Of a stretch of DNA of 64,000 bases, positions 10,309 through 19,704 are shown in pieces. Both the position numbers and the translations under genes were made by a program. The notes under the pieces were generated by a model, which saw only the letters and a list, made by a program, of their open reading frames with translations, was not told where the DNA came from and ran no database searches. How positions within the stretch are numbered: position 1 is the stretch's first letter; every line of letters starts with the position of its first letter. Origin of the DNA: Scilla litardierei (lineage: Eukaryota; Streptophyta; Magnoliopsida; Asparagales; Asparagaceae); the NCBI GenBank assembly GCA_030789695.1, contig CM061141.1:319612452-319676451 (forward strand), read 5' to 3'.

Positions 10309-13300
10309 ATGGCTGCAATCGCGGCCACTGCGTTTTTTCCGACATCATCGTCGTCGTCGTCGTCACCCAGTTCATCCCTGAAAGCTTCGAAGACGATTGG
10401 AGAGTGCCCTGATTCTCTAAGTGTTCGAGGAATTGCGGCCAAGCCCAATTCGTCCTCTAGGCCTCTGGAAGTTAAGACCCATGCCCAAGCCCTCCCCAAG
10501 ATCAATGGCACAAAGGTTGGATTGAAGACTGAACACCAAAAGGGCGATGATGAAGCTCCTTCGGTCACAGTGACCGCTCCTAGGACGTTTTACAACCAGT
10601 TGCCGGACTGGAGCATGCTGCTTGCGGCCATAACCACCATCTTCTTGGCCGCTGAGAAGCAGTGGACACTGCTTGATTGGAAGCCGAGAAGGCCCGACAT
10701 GCTCGCGGACACGTTTGGGCTCGGGAAGATCGTGCAGGATGGGTTTGTCTTCCAGCAGAATTTTCCGATAAGGTCTTATGAGATAGGGGCGGATCGGACC
10801 GCGTCCATAGAGACGTTAATGAATCATCTGCAGGTGTGTTTGGGGTTGAATTTTTTGTGAATCGTGTGTGCATGTTTGATGCGATGGGTTTGTGGAGTCT
10901 TATGTTGGTTTTGTTGATGATACAGGAAACGGCCCTCAATCATGTGAAGAGGGCCGGGCTGCTGGGTGATGGGTTCGGTGCTACGCCTGAGATGACTAAA
11001 AAGAATCTGATATGGGTTGTCTCTAAGATGCAGGTTCTTGTGGAGCATTATCCGTCATGGTGACTCTCTTATCTATGTCTAGTTGGCTTTCCTATTTTCC
11101 GTGCTCTTTATATATATCCGATTATCGCTAGTATTTCTTTGGCATGATCATATCTGCACCATGTTACATGATAACATCTTGACTAGTAGTAACGGAATTC
11201 TTCTGGTTGTCATTGTGTTGCAGCCATGGGCCATTTGTTCATGAAATTGTATATAATTTTCTGTCGCTGAATTTTGCTTAGTTTGGGCTTAGACTGATAG
11301 ATTGTGTTCTTCTGTTGTCCACTGACCTTCCACCGAGATGCTTTTCATGACAAGTATACTAATTCAATCGGCTGTAGGGTAGAAACTCCAGACTGTTGGG
11401 AGATGGGTTTATGGTCTTAAGCTCCAATCCATCTTGTTTTTTTTTCCAAAGACGCTTAACATGGTCGGTAGAAATTGATAGAAAATCGATCCATGATAGT
11501 GATTGTTGAAAATCATTCTGGGGGTACAGTCAATTTTTTGGCCTAGTTTTGCTACTTCCCCTTATTTTACTACTACGGCTTTAAGTATTATTGGTCAAGA
11601 TTTGGCAGCTCTGAATGGTTTCTACCTTATGTTGGAAAGTCTAGGCAAGTGCCTGCCATTTTGTTTAGTCAACTACGGAATATTGCACATTCCATTATCT
11701 TCTCTTGGATTTGGAGTCCCTTGATTGGCTTCATTAGGTCACTATTTCATTAAATTATACGTCTATATGTTATTTGCGTGTGTTCTTTATTAACCTAACT
11801 CTGGAATTTTCCTTCACTGAGTTCCTTCATGCAACCATGCGACTTATGTTTGTAATCAGTGGCGTAACCAGGAATTTTCTTTGTCCTGTGCGAAAATAAG
11901 AAAATAAAGATGATATAAAGAATAGTTTTAAAAAATAGCAAAACAAAAAAAAGTAAATGTTAAATAATATTCAACATTCAAAAAAATATTTTTGCTCTCG
12001 TTTCCCTTTTCCCATCTCGTAACAAGTCATAGCACATGTTTACAAAAATTCAAAACAAAAAATTAAACGTTAAATAATACCCAAGCAAAAAATGTTAAGG
12101 AGTAATAAACAATAATAAATAAAAACGACTACAGCGAGGATCGAACGCAGAAGATATGGTTCCGTTAGTAAGTAACAAATAATAACAGCTCCGGTTCCGT
12201 TCATAAGTAACAAATAATAACAAGTAGAAAACATTAGGAGCGGGGATCGAATCGAACTGAAAACACCTTAACCATGGGGACATAAAGAGATGAAGATTAA
12301 CTATTACCAAACAAATAATAATAGGTAATGCAAACAAATAATAACATCTAACAAATAAAAAAATGTCAGAAGCAGGGATCGAACCCAGAGCTTCTAGTTA
12401 GTAGAGCAACACATTAGCCATTGGGCCGCAAAAATGTGTTTGTCAAATAATAATACCAAATATATTAATAGGAAATGCAAATAGATAATAATAGTAACAA
12501 ATAAAAAACTTCAGGAACGGGGATTGAACCCAAAGCGCTTGTTCCATAGTGCAGCACCTTATCCACATGGCCAAAAACCAATGCATCCATGTGTGTTAGC
12601 AAATTTTATTTTATTTTGTTACCCTGGGCAGCTGCCCAGGGCAACTTGTACATGGTTTCGCCCCTGTTTGTAATGCTTGTGCAATCGACTTCTGTGTAGA
12701 AGCTTTCATATGTTGTCATATGATCCCACTAATTTAGGACAATTTGTATATGCTCTGCTGCAGGGGCGATGTTGTTGATGTAGATACTTGGGTTGCTGCA
12801 TCGGGAAAAAATGGGATGCGTCGCGATTGGCATGTCCGTGACATCCAGACGGGGCAAACTGTCTTGCGAGCTACCAGGTTGATTATATCTTTCATTGCAT
12901 AATATTGCCATTAACGTCATTGCATTTTATGGTTACAACACATGAGCACTGGATGTTGGATTGCATGGTTGGCTTATGCTCTAATTTGTGTTCCTTGCGG
13001 ACTCCGTTTGCCTCTACATGCAGTGTTTGGGTGATGATGCACAAGCACACTAGGAAGTTGTCTAAAATGCCAGGGGAAGTCAGATCAGAAATCGGACCAT
13101 ACTTTGTGGAGCGTAGAGCTATTATAGACGAGGATAGCAGGAAGCTCCCTAAGCTGGACGATGATACTGCTGACCATGTCAAAAGTGGCCTAACGGTAGG
13201 AGATTGCATCCCATTTCTTCATCCAGTTTGATTCATCTTTAGCGTCCCGCTCAACACTGTTTTATTAATCTAAAGCCGCGATGGAGCGATCTGGACGTCA

Positions 13301-14173
13301 ATCAGCATGTGAACAATGTCAAATACATTGGATGGATTCTTGAGGTACCTATCATGCTATAAACTACTCGATTCATGCTTCTTAATCTCGTTACGTATGG
13401 TGCATATTGTTGTTATCCCACATCGTAGTGCATATTGTTGAATTCAGAATTTTCACTAGCATCATGTATGAATTACTGGTCATGCAAGAACACAGATAGT
13501 ACACATCCATTTATCTATTAGTAGATGCCATCCAACTTACTGATGCCTATTTATTGTCGGATTCGGTGCCATTATCATCGATGCGGTAGTCCTAGATCTG
13601 CTGTAAAATTCCTGATTGTATTAATTGTAGTGTACTACTTCCTAGTCCCCGGTAGCTGAAGAAACAGAGAGTTTAGCTAGACTTCACTAATTGCATCTGT
13701 TCGATAAATAGTCCACATCATGGTCCAGCGTCAACAGGAAACTTACCCCACGAGTGAAGTGAATTTATTTCATAAAAAAAACAGTGAATGCACCCGAACG
13801 AGGATGCTTGGTTGCCCAAGCATCCATCTATGACATGAAATCTTCCCCCATGCATGCATAAATTTCATTATCCTGCAGTCGATAAGTAGCCAATGTGTTG
13901 CGTTTGCTTGTTGGACAATTGCAGAGCGCACCCATCTCGCTGCTGGAGAGCCATGAGCTAACGGGCATGACTCTCGAGTACAGGAGGGAGTGCGGGAGGG
14001 ACAGCATGCTGCAGTCCCTCACCGCGGTGTCGACCGACTGCATGGATGGCACCCCCGAGTCCGAGGTGGAGTGCGATCATCTGCTCCGGCTTGAATGTGG
14101 GGCCGAGATCATGAGGGGACACACGGTGTGGAGGCCCAAGAGTGCCCAGGGTCTCGACACCAAGGGGCCGTAG
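10309..14173 (+). CDS. FATB: Acyl-ACP thioesterase B (palmitoyl-ACP thioesterase), plastid
   Basis: Hydrolyses saturated acyl-ACP (mainly palmitoyl-ACP) in the plastid stroma, releasing fatty acids for export. Coding exons by splice consensus and protein continuity: 10309-10833, 10926-11059, 12764-12877, 13024-13195, 13276-13344, 13925-14173; all introns are GT-AG and phases agree. The product is about 420 aa, the usual FATB length. Residues 1-60 form a serine-rich transit-peptide-like region. A hydrophobic segment (LPDWSMLLAAITTIFLAA, about 99-116) is the family's N-terminal anchor. Hot-dog domains follow, including FVFQQNFPIRSYEIGADRTA. The catalytic set is present: D322, N324 and H326 in LDVNQHVNN, E360 and C361 in YRREC. 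The C-terminus (DTKGP) is short but follows the conserved LLRLE-GAEI segment. The third intron carries a hAT element. Likely functional. Confidence 0.95.
11857..12666. mobile_element. Non-autonomous hAT transposon in FATB intron
   Basis: An 810-bp insertion. Termini are CAGTGGCGTAACC and GGTTTCGCCCCTG, inverted repeats with two mismatches and the CAGNGGCG start typical of hAT elements. It is flanked by an exact 8-bp target duplication TTTGTAAT (11849-11856 and 12667-12674). It has no transposase. It lies wholly inside the 1704-bp intron 11060-12763 and should be spliced out. Confidence 0.85.
12132..12535 (-). repeat. Four tRNA-like B-box repeats inside the hAT element
   Basis: Read on the minus strand, four degenerate copies of a tRNA T-arm-like motif lie near 12137, 12244, 12376 and 12520. 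The best is CTGGGTTCGATCCCTG at about 12373-12388, which contains the RNA polymerase III B-box consensus GGTTCGANNCC. The third copy is preceded by TGGCTAATGTG, which resembles an A box. None folds into a complete tRNA by eye, so these are called tRNA-like repeats, not tRNA genes. Confidence 0.45.
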
Positions 14174-14699
14174 GGATGTCCACCACGCCGGAGGTGCGCT
14201 ACACCCTCTCTCAGATTCTCAATTGTGGCAGGATTGAGTTCGAGCAGGCAACTATCATCGATAATCTTACTTAATGTTATATTTTGCTGTACAACCTGCC
14301 TATTTGTCCTAGTATTGTAGATGGGGGACATTTCTCCACCTGCCTGTGTTAATCTCTGTCTCTTTTTTGGGCCTTTTTTCCGATGATATTTTAGCTTATT
14401 CTTCCACACGAGTTCCCTTCATGTAAGTAATCAGTTACCCATTGTGTTTTCCTTCAGTTCTCTGATGCAAGTTAATAACTGTAGAGAGAATTGTAATATG
14501 TTAATACTTTTTTAGCTTTGGCCGCACATTTTTTAAATTTATTCTGAAAATTTCTGTTTTGTGGTGCATGAAATCGTTGCATGCCTTAAAGACTTGACCA
14601 TTTATTGATAAATAGTATGAAGCACACTGGGCGAGGAAAGCTGAAACATGCAAAGGAAAACAAGCATGGATTCGACGGAGGCGAGGGAAGCAGTGCATC
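14174..14699. other. Intergenic between convergent FATB and subtilase
   Basis: 3' flanking DNA of two convergent genes. It should contain both 3' untranslated regions. No further gene seen. Confidence 0.5.
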
Positions 14700-17003
14700 T
14701 TAGACGAATCTGACGGCGATGGGGCTCTTCACGACATGGGCTTTGTCGGCGGAGACCCATTCCAGCTTCCCCCTCGAGATCACCCCTTTGCCAGGATATT
14801 TCTTCAACGCGAACGAGACCTTGAAGCTCTTGTCCTGCTGGGCCCGAGAGAACCGTAGCTGGTAGTTGGAGAGGTACACGCTGACCCCGGGCGGTTCCAC
14901 GATCCGCGCGCGGTAGTCGTCGGTCGGCTTGCCGACGTTCGTCACGGTTCGGTCTACGGTGAGGACCTGCGGCTTGGGGCCGAGAGAGACAGCGATGGAC
15001 GGGTAGTTCAGCTGAGACGGGCTGGTCACCCTGCGCGTGGAGCACAGGACTGGTGCTCCAACGGTCCAGTAGACCTCGGTGTCGTTGTACCCGAGGCCGC
15101 AGAGGTAGGAGATGTAGTCGTCGTGAGTGAGGTCGTAAACGAGGCCGGGATCCATCGCTCCGGCCGGGTTCAGCTGGCCGGCCCCCGTGGCGTAGACGCC
15201 GGCTGTCTTGTTGGTCCCCTCGTCCACGATTGGGTTGCCGTCAACGTCCAGGTCCCTGGCCGACGTCATGATGGCGGACTGGACCGCCGCCGGGGACCAC
15301 GTCTTGTGCTTGATCTTGATCAGCGCGATGACCCCGGAAACGTGAGGCGTGGCCATGGACGTGCCCGAAAGGAAGTTGAACTTCTTCTTGTCGAACGGAG
15401 GCGGGTTAGGCCCGACCCCGAACGGCCACGCCGCGAGGATGTTCACGCCGGGCGCGAGGACGTCCGGCTTTATGATGCCGCCGTTCATCTCGCTTGGGCC
15501 TCTAGACGAGAAGGAAGCGACCGCCGGGGACGGCCGGAAGCCAAACACCGTGTTCCTGAACTTGATCGCCGCGACGGGCGCGGCCGAGGACATGGCGTAG
15601 TCCCTGACCTGCGCCCCGTCCGCGAAGCTGAGCTGAACCGCGGGAAGGACATGGCCGGGCGCGTCTGTGGTGTGTCCCTGTTGCGGGAGGTTCACGACGA
15701 TCGCCGCCGCGCCCCCCGCCGCGTACACGACCTCCCCCTTCTCGGTGTCCCCGGAATTTCCCCGGAAGCAGACCACCACCTTGCCTCTCACGTCGATCTG
15801 GTCGAGCGTGCCGTTTTCGCAAAACAAAGCGTTCAGGTCGGTTGCGCCCGGAAGCACGACGGGCAGAAACTGGGAGGAGTTGAAGGATTTGGGTTGGTAT
15901 GCGGTTTCTCCGTGGAACTCCTTCCCGTTTCCGAGCGTCACGGACGCCTGTATTCTCCGGTCGGTGGAGCTCGCCCCCACCGTCATCACCCACGGCGCAC
16001 TGTGGCCCAGCGTGTTCTTCTCCGGCCCGGAGTTGCCAGCGGCCGTACAGGCGGAGATCCCCTTCTTGATCGCTGCCAGCGAGCCCGTGGCGACCTCGTC
16101 CTCGTACATCGTTTGGTTGAAGACCGACGTCGGCCCAAGCGACATGGAGATCACGTCGACCCCGTCCGAGATCGCCTGATCTATGGCCGCAAGCGTGTCA
16201 GTGCCCCAACACCCGTCGTCGAAGCAGACCTTGTAGATGGCCAGGTGGGCTTTGGGCGCCATTCCGGCGGCCACGCCCTTGGCCATGCCGAGCACGTGTG
16301 CGTCGGCCACGAAATTTCCGGCGGCCGTGCCCGCCACGTGGGTCCCGTGCCCATCAGAATCCATGGGAGTGGGATGCTGTCCGCTGTAGAAGGCCTTCGC
16401 GCCGATGATCTTGTTGTTGCAAAAGCCGGCGAAGTTGCAGCCGCCCTTCCAACGGGGAGGCGCGGGGGGCATGCCGGCGTCGCCGAACGAAGGGTGAGTC
16501 GGGATGATACCCGAGTCGATGACTCCGATTGTAATGCCGGATCCATACATGGCTTGCTGCCACACCCCTGCAACCATCTGCCTCAGGCCCAGCAAATCCG
16601 GCGTGTAGGTCGTCGCCAGCTGATACAGCGTGTCGGGCTGGGCGTGCAGGAAGCCGTCCATGGACGCCATGGCCGCCACTTCCTCGGGAGTCAGCCTCGC
16701 GGCGAAGCCGCTGACGGCATGGCGGTAGGAGTACACCAGCCGCGGAGCCCCCGAGTCGAGGGTGGTGTTGGGCAGGAAGGATCTGTACCAGCTTTCGAGG
16801 TCCTCGTCGCTGAGGAGGTCGGGGTTGCCGGGCCTTGCCACGCGGACGACGTAGGTTTGCGTCCGGTCAGCGGTCACCGGCAGAGGCTGGGCATGGCTCG
16901 AGATCAGATGGGTGGGGTTGAAGAGCAGGGGGAGGAGAGCCAGCCAGAGGGCAACAATATAATTGATGCAGGCCATGAGGAGTGGACGTGAGCATGGAAG
17001 CAT
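14700..17003 (-). CDS. Subtilisin-like serine protease (subtilase, SBT1-like)
   Basis: Single-exon, GC-rich gene of 767 codons, the normal length for plant subtilases. Domain order: hydrophobic signal peptide (about residues 10-39), I9 propeptide inhibitor (about 50-132, with YVVRV and YSYRHAVSGFAARLT), peptidase S8 domain, inserted PA domain (about 375-490), C-terminal fibronectin-III-like domain (about 660-767). The catalytic residues are intact: D163 in VIDSG, H219 in DGHGTHVAGT, N324 in AAGNSGP, S549 in SGTSMATPHVSG. It should be secreted and self-processed. A TATA-like CTTATATC only 15-22 bp upstream of the first ATG suggests that translation starts at the second Met (16976), which leaves a textbook signal peptide. 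Assignment to SBT1 is by overall resemblance only. Confidence 0.95.
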   Translation of the reverse strand: MLPCSRPLLMACINYIVALWLALLPLLFNPTHLISSHAQPLPVTADRTQTYVVRVARPGNPDLLSDEDLESWYRSFLPNTTLDSGAPRLVYSYRHAVSGFAARLTPEEVAAMASMDGFLHAQPDTLYQLATTYTPDLLGLRQMVAGVWQQAMYGSGITIGVIDSGIIPTHPSFGDAGMPPAPPRWKGGCNFAGFCNNKIIGAKAFYSGQHPTPMDSDGHGTHVAGTAAGNFVADAHVLGMAKGVAAGMAPKAHLAIYKVCFDDGCWGTDTLAAIDQAISDGVDVISMSLGPTSVFNQTMYEDEVATGSLAAIKKGISACTAAGNSGPEKNTLGHSAPWVMTVGASSTDRRIQASVTLGNGKEFHGETAYQPKSFNSSQFLPVVLPGATDLNALFCENGTLDQIDVRGKVVVCFRGNSGDTEKGEVVYAAGGAAAIVVNLPQQGHTTDAPGHVLPAVQLSFADGAQVRDYAMSSAAPVAAIKFRNTVFGFRPSPAVASFSSRGPSEMNGGIIKPDVLAPGVNILAAWPFGVGPNPPPFDKKKFNFLSGTSMATPHVSGVIALIKIKHKTWSPAAVQSAIMTSARDLDVDGNPIVDEGTNKTAGVYATGAGQLNPAGAMDPGLVYDLTHDDYISYLCGLGYNDTEVYWTVGAPVLCSTRRVTSPSQLNYPSIAVSLGPKPQVLTVDRTVTNVGKPTDDYRARIVEPPGVSVYLSNYQLRFSRAQQDKSFKVSFALKKYPGKGVISRGKLEWVSADKAHVVKSPIAVRFV

Positions 17004-17017
17004 GCTCGCCGGGGGCT

Positions 17018-17025
17018 GATATAAG
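17018..17025 (-). promoter_or_regulatory. TATA-like box of the subtilase
   Basis: CTTATATC on the minus strand. Its closeness to the first ATG implies a transcript start downstream of that ATG and favours Met10 (16976) as initiator. Confidence 0.4.
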
Positions 17026-17300
17026 AGATGGCAGATGCCATCGACGAGGAAGGGTTCTTGCTTTCATGGCATCAAGACGAGCACGGAAGTTTCTCGCCTG
17101 TTAACTGCACACTGCCATTATTTGCATCGTAGAGCTACGATCAAGGGACCGCTTGAAGAGCATCTGTCATAGGATTTGCATGAAGTTATGTTCGTATAAT
17201 GAATTAATATCGTCTATTGCTTTAGTTATATTATTGAATGGCATATAATGGGATTGTTCATTTAGATGTCTGGAGTGTGATCAGTGTGCTCTATGAATGG
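17026..17300. other. Subtilase upstream region
   Basis: About 275 bp of AT-rich DNA between the subtilase and copia debris. It presumably includes promoter sequence; no other feature seen. Confidence 0.35.
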
Positions 17301-17614
17301 ACAACCATAACTGCCAATTGCATCCGAAGTGATTGTCATTTAACAACCATCACTGTTTCATCTCTGCACAGCTCTACCTTCTTATGTGTCACAGTTTTCG
17401 TGAACATGTCTGTTGGACTTTTCTTCGTGCGGATCGTTACTGGTCTCAACAGTTGATCTATTACCTCACGTATACAATGAAAGTGAATGTCGATATGCTT
17501 TGTCCGAGCATGATACATTGAGTCCTTGTTCAAATACAAAGTACGTTGACTATCACAATATATGTAATACATTTTTTGGACAAATTTACTAACAATCCGA
17601 ATATTGTCAAAATC
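17300..17614 (-). pseudogene. Copia RNase H fragment
   Basis: Homologous to 27540-27830, the RNase H end of the young copia. On the minus strand it reads YCDSQRTLYLNKDSMYHARTK and HIDIHFHCIREVIDQLLRPV, the end of a copia RNase H domain, with stops. It ends where the plus-strand copia begins, so the junction joins two unrelated copia fragments. Confidence 0.75.
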
Positions 17615-18502
17615 ACACATCCCTGCTGCTAAAAATCTAGCTAAGATTGAAATACTGAAAATTATGGATGCAATCCACTAGTAACAGAAGTGGATGTCCT
17701 AAATGAATGAGAGGACATACCACGAGGCTCCAAAGAGAGAAAAACTCCTGGAGACCTTTAAACAATACCACCACAGGAAAGTGAGCTCATCTCCATATCA
17801 TCTCCCTTTCCAAAACCTCTAGAAGAGATGAATCTGGAATAAATTGAAATATTATTGAATAATGTACGTACATGGGAATGTGTTTGAATAAAAAACACAC
17901 TTGTCGACAATTACTCACATTTCATTTTGTCGTTTAAATGATAATTATAAATATCGTTCCATACTTCGTTTCTTGAAGCAAACGTAGAGATTGGCCAATA
18001 ATGTGGAACGATGCAATAATAAGTTGAGCTGGACTCACTTATGAAATGTGACGTGTTTGGACCTGAAGTCCTGATATCAAAAGATATCAATCATGTGGAC
18101 ATAATGAGTATTGTATAAATACAAATAATAAATAAATAAAATCGCTTAATAAAAGTGACGTGCTACAGCTTATAGGTTCATTTCGCTGAAATCAGGAAGT
18201 AATCAAGTAAGATGATCTTAACCTACTTACAAATAAAACTGATCCATCAGGTTTCCATGGTTATGTTTGCGAAAATCCTGCGATTAGCAAAGGAAAATTT
18301 TGGGTTTTTGCTGCTATGGATGTTGTGACAGCATACCCTTATGGATTTATTCCTAATTTCCTTACTTGCCTGAATACACTCTGAGATGTCTATTCTACGA
18401 AAAATATAAAATACAACGAAAAAAATTCCTTATGAAAATAAGGACCCTTTCTAAAGGTTGTCTTTGCATCTTTAAAAGAGCAAAGAAAATGATTTGAGAT
18501 AA

Positions 18503-19239
18503 TGTTAAGGCCAAAATTGACCGGTACAGTTGTCAAGCTGACGGAGACTCGAAGCGCTGAGCTGGAGCCTAGTCAGCCTTCAGAGTGGGACCCTCGATTG
18601 GAGGAACCGGGGTCAGTAGTAGGTGGTTGATGATGGTACGACCGTTGATCGACCTAAGAACCTCCGCCGGTCTAGTCGTTCGAGGTTGAAGAGCTCGATA
18701 CCAACCTTGGGCGTTGGATGGCAATCGTCGATCTGCATCACAGGGAGACGTTAGGGGGGTCAAATATGGGTTCCGACCCAAATCTCATCAGATACTTAAG
18801 TTAGTAAGGAACTTAAGGAAGAGATGGAGCTTGGCGTAGCTGAGATTGACCCACTGAGGTTTGTCCTAAGACTAACGACGCAAGCTCAAATATAGAATGG
18901 AGAAGTAAGAAGATAGAGTTCTATTGATTAACACTCGTACCTTGAAGACGGAACCATTTTACCTTTGTTCGTCGACCTATTTATAGGCAGCTCTTCCTTG
19001 ATGAGGTGTAACCGCCCCTCATTGATTAGGGCACGATCCTCTCCGGGATTCGAGCTAACGGATGCCCATTAACTTGGCCCTATTAACTCTTCTTTGAATG
19101 TCGGCGTCAGTCCAACGGTCGTCTGACCCGTTCATCTGACTCGGTCATAACCCGCTTAGAGTGTGGGGGTAACGGGTCGTGGGCGAGAAACGGGTCGGGT
19201 ATGCAGATATCCAATCGAGTTTGTATCTGTGCACTAACA
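18503..19239 (-). repeat. Left LTR (3' LTR) of Tat-type gypsy
   Basis: 737 bp, bounded by TGTTAAGGCC and GTGCACTAACA. Paired with 24417-25129. Contains TATTTATAG near 18980. Confidence 0.85.
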
Positions 19240-19434
19240 ATGGCAACCATCATTCATTCTCGGGAGATAGTGCTGATCGAGGCCGAATGATGAGTACCAT
19301 CATTAAATGCGCACGGATTTCAAAATATTTGATTTGACATGTGCCGTCAAAACCCCTTCACCTTTGGAGCGATCTCCGCCGTTTCTAGTGGCTGGCTTTG
19401 GGCACGTGGCGTGCATCGGGGGCTAGGCGGTTAG

Positions 19435-19453
19435 GTTTTTTAACATATAAGAA
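19435..19453 (+). promoter_or_regulatory. Candidate TATA box for the antisense gene
   Basis: TTTAACATATAAGAAAT on the plus strand, about 250 bp upstream of the first in-frame ATG of the antisense ORF and inside the element, not in the LTR. Suggests the gene has its own promoter. Motif only. Confidence 0.3.
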
Positions 19454-19704
19454 ATTTCGAAGAGAGAGGTTGAAATTTTCCAGCTTCGTCTTCTTCCTTG
19501 CTTCACCCGTTTGCTTCTGTCGCCCCTTCTCTTGGAGATCGCATGTTCTTTTCCAAGGTATCTCCCTCCTTTGATCTTGACTCTCTTGTAGGTTGATCAG
19601 GCATGTTTGCTCCGGTGGTGTAAAAGGTGCCGACCCCTGAGGAACTGGCATAGCATCTCCGGCCCCCTCGCCATGTGGAAGTTCCTGGAAAGGGAAAAGG
19701 AGTT

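Noticed and set aside
12132..12535. Genuine tRNA genes
   Set aside because: The T-arm-like motifs lack convincing acceptor, D-arm and anticodon stems by eye; kept as tRNA-like repeats only.
15123..16991. 622-codon open frame on the plus strand
   Set aside because: It lies wholly antisense to the subtilase, is Arg/Gly/His-rich without any domain, and is explained by the GC-rich codon use of the true gene.
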